Positions 7,227 to 12,413 of a DNA stretch of 14,757 nucleotides are shown here, piece by piece; position 1 is the stretch's first letter; the number at the start of each line of letters is the position of its first letter. The notes below the pieces were generated by a model. It had not been told where the DNA came from, searched no databases, and worked only from the letters and a program-made list of their open reading frames with translations. A program made the position numbers and the translations under genes. The DNA comes from an uncultured Gemmatimonadota bacterium (lineage in GTDB: Bacteria; Gemmatimonadota; Gemmatimonadetes; Gemmatimonadales; Gemmatimonadaceae), in NCBI GenBank assembly GCA_946478895.1, contig CAMLDY010000058.1, positions 1-14,757 on the forward strand, in the 5' to 3' direction.

Positions 7227-7227
7227 G

Positions 7228-7287
7228 ACTGAACTGCAATAGACGAGTACCAGCAGTACTGAACTGCAACAGAAGAGTACCGGCGGG
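7228..7287 (+). repeat. Two tandem 30-bp imperfect direct repeats
   Basis: Units 7228-7257 and 7258-7287 each begin ACTGAACTGCAA and contain GAGTACC; they match at 25 of 30 positions by eye. The second unit runs into the segment that recurs at 12361-12393. They begin directly after the stop codon of the upstream gene. Confidence 0.75.
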
Positions 7288-7330
7288 CGGCTGTGGGCGG
7301 GCCGGCTCGCGGCCGGGGGCCTTGCTGGGG

Positions 7331-7410
7331 GCTATGGCTGGCCGACTGGTAGCTCGAGGCTTTGGCTGAAGCTGGAGGCTCTGGCTGGCCGCAGCTCGAG
7401 GCTTTGGCCG
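7331..7410 (+). repeat. Imperfect direct repeats around AGCTCGAGGCTTTGGC
   Basis: GCTATGGCTGGCCG at 7331 and GCTCTGGCTGGCCG at 7378 are each followed, after 7 and 1 bases, by AGCTCGAGGCTTTGGC (7351-7366 and 7393-7408). A further partial copy, GGGGCTTTGGCCG, follows to about 7423. The strand is strongly purine/G-T biased here, so local slippage or expansion is a plausible origin. Confidence 0.6.
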
Positions 7411-7558
7411 GGGGCTTTGGCCGCGCGCCCGGAGCCGGTGTTTGAATCGACCCCGGCAGATTCAGTCGGCCCCGGGAACGATTCCTGAAGAACTCTCGTA
7501 TGGCGGTGTAATCTCGGGAACAACGGGTCGACTTCACTGGTTCAATAAGGTGTCCCCA

Positions 7559-8266
7559 ATGAAAATCAACATGAAACGCACCCTGCCCAACATCGCCGCC
7601 GTCCTGGTGGTGATTCCCGTCGCTTTAATCCTCTTCGCCGCGCGAATGACGAGTGGCGCATCGCGAGTTGCGGCCGCCGAGGTTCCCCCCCCGACGCCCG
7701 CTGGCGCCGAACCCCTGGCCCCCGCCGCGGGTGAAGACACCGCGGTATTCGCCGGCGGCTGCTTCTGGGGAGTCGAGGCGGTTTACGACCACGTGAAGGG
7801 CGTGAAGAGCGCGACCTCCGGCTACGCCGGCGGTACGGTCGCCAGCCCGTCGTACGAGCAGGTGAGCACGGGCGATACGGGGCACGCCGAATCGGTGCAG
7901 GTGATCTACGATCCGTCGCAGGTCTCGTACGGCAAGCTGCTGCAGATTTTCTTTTCGGTGGTCCACGATCCGACGCAGCTGAATCGACAGGGTCCCGACC
8001 ACGGCACCCAGTACCGGTCGGCGATCTTCTACCGCAACGCGCAGCAGCAGAAGGCAGCCGAGGCCTACATCAAGCAGCTCACCGCGGCCAGGACTTTCCC
8101 GGCGCCGATCGTGACGCAGGTCGCAGCGCTGCGCGCATTCTATCCGGCTGAGGAGTACCACCAGAACTATCTCGAGCACCACCCGAACCAGCTTTACATC
8201 GTGATCAACGACAAGCCGAAGGTGGCGGCGCTCAAGGCACAGTTCGCGACGGACTACCGGGACTGA
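7559..8266 (+). CDS. msrA: Exported peptide-methionine (S)-S-oxide reductase MsrA
   Basis: 235-residue methionine sulfoxide reductase A, reducing the S-epimer of methionine sulfoxide in oxidised proteins. The catalytic motif GGCFWG places the nucleophilic cysteine at C68. Other family marks follow in order: SGYAGG, TGHAESVQVIYDP, FFSVVHDPTQLNRQGPDHGTQYRS, FYPAEEYHQNYL. Ahead of the domain is a hydrophobic N-terminal segment (residues 9-28) after KINMKR and a Pro/Ala linker, so the enzyme is exported or membrane-anchored rather than cytosolic. C68 is the only cysteine, so the C-terminal resolving cysteines of E. coli-type MsrA are absent and regeneration must use another thiol donor. The ATG at 7559 is preceded by AAGG (7547-7550), eight bases upstream; the ATG at 7571 is an alternative. 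The catalytic residue is ordinary Cys (TGC), not TGA. Confidence 0.95.
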   Translation: MKINMKRTLPNIAAVLVVIPVALILFAARMTSGASRVAAAEVPPPTPAGAEPLAPAAGEDTAVFAGGCFWGVEAVYDHVKGVKSATSGYAGGTVASPSYEQVSTGDTGHAESVQVIYDPSQVSYGKLLQIFFSVVHDPTQLNRQGPDHGTQYRSAIFYRNAQQQKAAEAYIKQLTAARTFPAPIVTQVAALRAFYPAEEYHQNYLEHHPNQLYIVINDKPKVAALKAQFATDYRD

Positions 8267-8315
8267 CAACGGGATATCGCAACTCGCATGACTAACAACG
8301 GGATATCGCAACTCG
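8266..8315 (+). repeat. Perfect 21-bp direct repeat after msrA
   Basis: The 21 bases at 8266-8286 are repeated exactly at 8295-8315, with an 8-bp spacer (period 29). Each copy contains GGGATATCGCAACTCG. The first copy overlaps the last base of the msrA stop codon, so the repeat begins exactly at the gene's end. Confidence 0.85.
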
Positions 8316-8327
8316 GCATTCTGGGAT

Positions 8328-8500
8328 AACGCGTTGCGGGTTGCCGGTAGCGCTGTTGCTGGTTGCCGGTCAACTGCGCTGCCGACGTCTCCGAAGGGCG
8401 AACAGTAAAATCAACTGCTTTTCCCTAGGCCCGCCTGACACGTCGGCAACGTTGTTCACCGGCAACCGGCCACCGTGCTACCGGCCACCCGCAACGCGTT
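8328..8500. repeat. Nested inverted-repeat element, 173 bp (REP/MITE-like)
   Basis: The outer arms, 8328-8351 and 8477-8500, are inverted copies matching at 23 of 24 positions. Inside them are a 10-bp perfect pair (GGTTGCCGGT 8361-8370 with ACCGGCAACC 8458-8467) and a 9-bp perfect pair (TGCCGACGT 8380-8388 with ACGTCGGCA 8440-8448). Each arm also holds a direct duplication at period 22: GTTGC(G/T)GGTTGCCGGT at 8333 and 8355 on the left, with mirrored copies at 8458 and 8480 on the right. The whole could fold as one long interrupted hairpin. The remainder of this 346-bp gene-free gap (8501-8612) shows nothing I can name except the leader of the next gene. No target-site duplication is evident. 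Confidence 0.85.
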
Positions 8501-8612
8501 GTCCATAGGTGCGAATTACCGCCTGTCGCAAACTCGTGTCGCCCTTCGATCCCGAGAGGCTGAAACCCGTTCAATCTCTCCTCGTACGGGAAAGAGTCCC
8601 TTCCATCCAGAC

Positions 8613-9134
8613 ATGAAGCTTCCACTCGTTCTAGCACTTGCCCTGATCCCATCTCCCGCGCTGGCCCAGGATTCGACGGGGTTTCACGTCACGATTCATG
8701 TCCCCGACTCCGTCGCGCACGTCGTCGATCGCCAGCCCGCCGAGCATTCGCGGTTCGCGATCGTGAGTCGTGACGGTCAGGCGCAGCTGCTGTTGATGGA
8801 TACCACCATCGTCGCTCAGCTCACCGATCGCGGCCTGGCCAGGATGGATTCGCACGAAGCAACCGACAGCATCAAGGGGACCGCGAATCGCATCTTCGCT
8901 CGCATGGCGATCGGCGCGCTCATTCCGCTGTTCGATCACGGCATCGCGTACCACCTGCGCGATCTCGCCGACGCGAAGTACGCCGACGGCAGGCTTCAGC
9001 TGCTGCGCGCCAACGGCGACGAAGTGTTCCGCGACGTCGAGGTTGGCAAAGGGCCGCTGATGGAGAGCTTCTCGCCTGCGGATGCGGTGGCGTTCGCGCG
9101 AAGGGCGAGGGAGGCCAGCTCCAGGCTCCGGTAG
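8613..9134 (+). CDS. Exported protein of unknown function
   Basis: 173-residue protein with a clear Sec signal peptide, MKLPLVLALALIPSPALAQ, with likely cleavage after ALA or LAQ at 18-19. The mature part starts with a beta-rich stretch (GFHVTIHVPDSVAHVV), then FAIVSRDGQAQLLLMDTTIVAQLTDRGLARM, then a short hydrophobic helix (ARMAIGALIPLFDHGIAYHL). It ends RLQLLRANGDEVFRDVEVGKGPLMESFSPADAVAFARRARE, which looks like a strand-turn-strand plus helix. I do not recognise the family and assign no function. The start ATG is fixed by the signal peptide; no good Shine-Dalgarno site is visible. It lies between two inverted-repeat elements and is probably transcribed alone. Confidence 0.8.
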   Translation: MKLPLVLALALIPSPALAQDSTGFHVTIHVPDSVAHVVDRQPAEHSRFAIVSRDGQAQLLLMDTTIVAQLTDRGLARMDSHEATDSIKGTANRIFARMAIGALIPLFDHGIAYHLRDLADAKYADGRLQLLRANGDEVFRDVEVGKGPLMESFSPADAVAFARRAREASSRLR

Positions 9135-9147
9135 TTGGTTCGCGCGG

Positions 9148-9345
9148 GGAACTGCAACGGAACGGGTGCCAGTTCGCAGTAGAATCGTTACCAGCTCTGA
9201 GTTCACGACGTCGGGACGTCACCGGTCTCATTTGGAGCACAAGCAGTTGCTTGTACCGCGAACGCCAACAGTGACGTCCCGACGTATTGAACCCGCCACT
9301 TGCAACTACGCTACTGACATCTCGCACCCGTTCCGTTGCAGTTCC
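9148..9345. repeat. Nested inverted-repeat element, 198 bp, with perfect 22-bp terminal repeats
   Basis: The outer arms 9148-9169 and 9324-9345 are perfect inverted copies (22 of 22). The inner arms 9201-9222 and 9271-9292 pair at 20 of 22, including a perfect 15-bp core (ACGTCGGGACGTCAC with its complement at 9271). CGGT/ACCG (9223, 9255) and a hairpin ACAAGCA-GT-TGCTTGT lie at the centre. The element starts 13 bp after the preceding stop codon. In the rest of this 343-bp gap an 8-bp inverted repeat, TCGTTCCT (9376-9383) with AGGAACGA (9399-9406), is followed by the promoter and leader of the next gene; nothing else is recognisable. Confidence 0.88.
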
Positions 9346-9477
9346 GAGAGCAGCCCCACGTCCAGTCCCAAAGCATCGTTCCTGTCACCCGCCTGTTAAG
9401 GAACGACTCCGCTGCTGCGCGTTTTCCGGAACAACCCTAGATTGTCAGCGATTTATTTCCCCTGACGGAGGCATACG

Positions 9478-9939
9478 ATGCAGTTGCCCCAGGTGAATTA
9501 CCTCGCTGTGCTAGTCGCTGGAATCGTGTTGTTCCTGCTCGGTGGCTTGTGGTACTCCCCCGCCCTGTTCGCCAAGCGCTGGATCGCGCTGCAGGGTCGA
9601 ACCGAGGAGCAGATGAAGGCCGATGCCGCCCGCTCCAACATGCCGGTGATGTATCTCATGGCATTGATCTGCGCGCTCATCATCGCCTGGGCAATGGCGG
9701 TGCTCGCCAACCCGTTCGTGCCCGCGGCTTTCACCACCGCGGGAAACTGGATCTGGCGCGGCGTGAAGCTCGGCGTGTTCTGCTGGTTCGGCTTCGTGCT
9801 GCCAACCACCTACGCCACTGCGCTGTTCTCGATGAAGCCGAAGCAGCTGTGGCTAATCGACGCCGGCTACAACCTCGTCTCGTTCATTCTCGCCGGCGCG
9901 ATCATCATGGGCTGGACGGGGTTCACCGCCCACTACTAG
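9478..9939 (+). CDS. DUF1761 domain membrane protein
   Basis: 153-residue integral membrane protein of the DUF1761 type. The N-terminus MQLPQVNYLAVLVAGIVLFLLGGLWYSPALFAKRW is the family's signature opening, with a first span ending in GxLWYSP-x-LF-x-x-W. The cytosolic or periplasmic loop reads LQGRTEEQMKADAA. Three more spans follow at about residues 58-78, 95-115 and 128-148, with the C-terminal YNLVSFILAGAIIMGW also typical. The function of the family is unknown. GGAGG at 9467-9471 lies six bases before the ATG, one of the best ribosome sites in the window, which suggests good expression. Confidence 0.9.
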   Translation: MQLPQVNYLAVLVAGIVLFLLGGLWYSPALFAKRWIALQGRTEEQMKADAARSNMPVMYLMALICALIIAWAMAVLANPFVPAAFTTAGNWIWRGVKLGVFCWFGFVLPTTYATALFSMKPKQLWLIDAGYNLVSFILAGAIIMGWTGFTAHY

Positions 9940-9968
9940 CCCGTGCGCGTGCGCGCTGCTTTTCTTAA

Positions 9969-9993
9969 GAGCGGTGCCAGCGTTGCACCGTTC
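9969..9993 (+). terminator. Possible stem-loop between the DUF1761 and PEBP genes
   Basis: CGGTGC (9972-9977) pairs with GCACCG (9985-9990) around a 7-base loop, extendable to 9 bp with one G-T pair. It is 30 bp after the upstream stop codon but lacks a run of T, so it would be a weak or factor-dependent terminator, or merely a leader hairpin of the next gene. Confidence 0.3.
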
Positions 9994-10019
9994 CGCTTCA
10001 ACCAGCCAGGAGGAAGGTC

Positions 10020-10631
10020 ATGTCGTACTCGGGTTTAACGCGCGCGCTAGCTTGTAGCGCGGCGATGGCAATTGCCTTTGCATCGGTGGGCGGCGCGCAA
10101 TCCGCCAAGGCGGCGAAGGCAAAGCCGAGGGCGGTAGTCCACGCCGCGAGCTTCAAGGTTTCGGCTCCAGACTTCGTCACCAAAGGCCGCGTCGACGCCA
10201 GTCACGTCTTCAATGGAATGGGGTGCACCGGCCAGAACATCTCGCCGGCGCTGCAGTGGTCCAATCCGCCGGCGGGCACAAAATCCTTTGCCGTCACGAT
10301 GTACGACCCCGACGCACCCACCGGCAGCGGCTGGTGGCACTGGGTGATGTACAACATTCCCGCGAACGTCACCGGCCTCGCGGCGGGCGCCGGCAACGGT
10401 CGCAATGCACCGCGCGGCAGCGTGCAGGGCCCAACCGATTTCGGCACCCGCGGCTACGGCGGACCGTGCCCACCGCCGGGTGACAAGCCGCACCACTATC
10501 ACATCACGGTGTTCGCCCTCAAGGTCGACAAGCTCGACATCCCCGGCAACGGCACCGCGGCGATGGTCGGCTTCAACCTGAACGCCAACAAGCTCGCGAC
10601 GGCGCGCGTTACCGGGCTGTACGCGCGGTAG
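10020..10631 (+). CDS. Exported YbhB/YbcL-type PEBP family protein
   Basis: 203-residue protein of the phosphatidylethanolamine-binding (Raf kinase inhibitor-like) family. The first conserved region reads DPDAPTGSGWWHW at residues 96-108, and the second reads GYGGPCPPPGDKPHHY at 145-160; together they line the anion-binding pocket in this fold. An N-terminal segment, LACSAAMAIAFASVGGAQSA, is a signal peptide, followed by a basic Ala/Lys linker, so the protein is likely exported. C69 and C150 could form a disulfide. AGGAGGA (10008-10014) lies 5 bases before the ATG and fixes the start. Bacterial members bind small ligands or are of unknown role; no partner is suggested by the context. Its last 23 bp overlap the 3' end of the convergent M1 peptidase gene. 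Confidence 0.93.
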   Translation: MSYSGLTRALACSAAMAIAFASVGGAQSAKAAKAKPRAVVHAASFKVSAPDFVTKGRVDASHVFNGMGCTGQNISPALQWSNPPAGTKSFAVTMYDPDAPTGSGWWHWVMYNIPANVTGLAAGAGNGRNAPRGSVQGPTDFGTRGYGGPCPPPGDKPHHYHITVFALKVDKLDIPGNGTAAMVGFNLNANKLATARVTGLYAR

Positions 10632-12300
10632 CAGTCGAATCAGCGGCCGGCTTGAGGATGTCCTTCGCGTTGACGTAGAAAGTCTTGTCGACGCTGAAGT
10701 CCTCGGGCCGGCCGAGTTTTACCGCCATTGATTTCCAGCTCTCGGTGGGACGGATCCACCCGTAGCGGCCCGTCGATGTCGTGACCTTGACCGGCATCGC
10801 AAAGCCCGGAACCACGTTCGTCCACCGGTACGACAGCTTCTGTCCCTCGAGCTTGTACTCGAGCGTCGGAATCTTCGTCGTCCGCAGATACTGGTCGAAG
10901 ATCTTGCCGAGATTCATTCCGGCAGCGCGACTCATGTAGTCTTCGACCTGCTTCGTCGTGACGGTCTGATGCCGGAAGGTCTTGTTCAGGCCGCGCAGGA
11001 TGCCGCGCCACCGCGCATCGTCGTCGACCAGCTGCCGGATGGTGAGCAGCATGTTGCCGCCCTTGTCGTACATGTCGCCCGAGCCCTCGGCGTTCACGCC
11101 GTAGGCGGCGATGATCGGCTTGTCGTTTCGAATCAGCTTGCGCTGACCGATGGTGTATTCCTCGCCCGCCTTTTTCCCCTGCTGGCACTCCGTGTACAAC
11201 CCCTCGGCGTAGGTCGCAAAGCTTTCGTGAATCCACATGTCGGCCTGGTCTTTCATGGTGATGTTGTTGCCCCACCATTCGTGCGCGCTCTCGTGGATGA
11301 TGATGAAGTCCCACTGCATCCCGTGCCCGGTCGCCGATCGATCGCGCCCGAGGTAGCCGTTCTTGTAGAGATTGCCGTAGGCGACCGCACTCTGGTGCTC
11401 CATCCCGAGGTGAGGAGTCTCGACGAGCTTGTAGCCGTCCTTGTACCACGGGTACGGCCCGAACCAGGTCTCGAAGCACTGCAGCATCGGCTTGACCTGC
11501 GCGAACTGCTTCCGCGCGGTATCGAGATGGTAGTCGAGCGGATAGAAATCGAGGGTGAGCTTTCCACCTTCGCCGTCGAAGGTGTCACTGTAGTGGGCGT
11601 AGTGTCCCGCGTTTACCGCGACATCGTAGTTGTTGATCGGATTTGAGACGAACCACTCGTAGGTAACGCTGCCATCGGGATTGGGCGTCGTCGAACGCAG
11701 CCGCCCGTTCGACACGTCAATTACTGAATCCGGGACGGTGATGGCGATACGCTGGCTGTCGGGCTCGTCGCCGAGATAATCCTTGTTTGGCCACCAGACG
11801 CTGGCGCCGAGGCCTTCGTTGGCGGTGACGAACCATCTGCGGCCGAGGCTGTCGCGCGCCCACACGAATCCACCGTCCCAGGGTGGGTGGACAGCGGTGG
11901 TGGGCTTGCCGTGATAGTAGACAGCGATGGTTTTTGTCGACGCGATTTTCTGCGGGGCGATGAGCGTGACGAAGAACGCGTTACCGTCGCGGCGAGCGCT
12001 GAGCTCGAGCCCATCCTGCACGATGCTGTCGACGACGAGCGGCATCTGCAGGTCGATCTGCATCTCCCGCCTCGGCGCAGCTTTCAGAACGCGGTACGTA
12101 ATTGCGTTGTACCCTGTGATGCTGCTGTCGACCGGATTGACCTTCACGTGCAAATCGTAGAACGACGCGTCCCACCACGAGCGCGGCGGAGTGTTCGAGC
12201 CGCGGATGGTGTCGGCGTGGGTGAAAGTCGGAGTCTGACTCACGACTACGGCAGGGAAGAAAAGGCAAAGTAAGACTACCGGCGGGAGGCCGTGGGCCAC
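10609..12300 (-). CDS. Exported M1 family metallopeptidase (aminopeptidase N-like)
   Basis: 563-residue zinc aminopeptidase from the preferred GTG at 12300. The zinc site is H336-E337-S-A-H340 with the third ligand E359, exactly 18 residues after the second His (HEXXH-X18-E), in HESAHEWWGN and WIHESFATYAEG. The upstream substrate motif usually GAMEN is here G299-M-E301-H302-Q. The N-terminal beta domain includes YDLHVKVNPVDSSITG. A signal-peptide stretch, HGLPPVVLLCLFFPAVVVSQ, precedes it. The start is ambiguous. GTG at 12414 overlaps the TAG of the upstream S9 gene (TAGTG), has GGGGAG six bases upstream, and would add 38 residues encoded by an inverted-repeat element. Lacking the C-terminal helical domain of large APN enzymes, it resembles the shorter M1 type. 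It probably trims peptides outside the cytoplasm, together with the S9 enzyme. Confidence 0.92.
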   Translation of the reverse strand: MAHGLPPVVLLCLFFPAVVVSQTPTFTHADTIRGSNTPPRSWWDASFYDLHVKVNPVDSSITGYNAITYRVLKAAPRREMQIDLQMPLVVDSIVQDGLELSARRDGNAFFVTLIAPQKIASTKTIAVYYHGKPTTAVHPPWDGGFVWARDSLGRRWFVTANEGLGASVWWPNKDYLGDEPDSQRIAITVPDSVIDVSNGRLRSTTPNPDGSVTYEWFVSNPINNYDVAVNAGHYAHYSDTFDGEGGKLTLDFYPLDYHLDTARKQFAQVKPMLQCFETWFGPYPWYKDGYKLVETPHLGMEHQSAVAYGNLYKNGYLGRDRSATGHGMQWDFIIIHESAHEWWGNNITMKDQADMWIHESFATYAEGLYTECQQGKKAGEEYTIGQRKLIRNDKPIIAAYGVNAEGSGDMYDKGGNMLLTIRQLVDDDARWRGILRGLNKTFRHQTVTTKQVEDYMSRAAGMNLGKIFDQYLRTTKIPTLEYKLEGQKLSYRWTNVVPGFAMPVKVTTSTGRYGWIRPTESWKSMAVKLGRPEDFSVDKTFYVNAKDILKPAADSTATARTAR

Positions 12301-12392
12301 ACGGCGAGAGGCCGCGGGCTGTAACGACGAGCGTTTTGGGTTGAGCCCGTGGCCTCCCGCCGGCCCGCGCACAGCCTCCCGCCGGTAGTCTT
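12272..12392. repeat. Inverted-repeat element, 121 bp, over the M1 gene start
   Basis: AAGACTACCGGCGGGAGGC (12272-12290) recurs as a perfect inverted copy at 12374-12392, and the arms can be extended to 22 of 23. A second inverted copy of part of it (CCGGCGGGAGGC core) lies at 12345-12363, paired at 17 of 19 with 12279-12297. The element covers the end of the signal-peptide n-region and the upstream leader of the M1 peptidase gene, and ends 21 bp before the S9 stop codon. A 33-nt stretch of it is found again at 7272-7304. Confidence 0.82.
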
Positions 12393-12413
12393 CCGTGGTA
12401 GTTGCAGTCTCCA

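Larger units (their letters stand above)
7227..7558. other. Intergenic region, 332 bp, repeat-rich, with possible msrA promoter
   Basis: I see no gene here. The left part carries a 30-bp tandem repeat and a segment shared with 12361-12393; the middle is a G- and C-skewed set of imperfect repeats built on GAGGCTTTGGC. The right part (7440-7558) is more ordinary and contains TGTAAT at 7507-7512, one base off the -10 consensus, without a convincing -35. AAGG at 7547-7550 is the ribosome site for the next gene. Confidence 0.6.

Noticed and set aside
7734..7760. Second selenocysteine candidate in MsrA
   Set aside because: Some MsrA proteins use Sec in the GC/UFWG motif, but here the codon is TGC, an ordinary Cys.
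8266..8500. CRISPR array
   Set aside because: Repeats are few, spacers are short and unequal, and the larger units are inverted rather than direct; no cas gene is nearby.
9148..9345. tRNA or rRNA gene
   Set aside because: The long palindromes have no cloverleaf features, and no tRNA or rRNA signature was seen anywhere in the window.
10969..11646. 225-codon plus-strand frame antisense to the M1 peptidase
   Set aside because: The M1 frame has catalytic motifs and normal composition; the antisense frame is the usual complement of high third-position GC.
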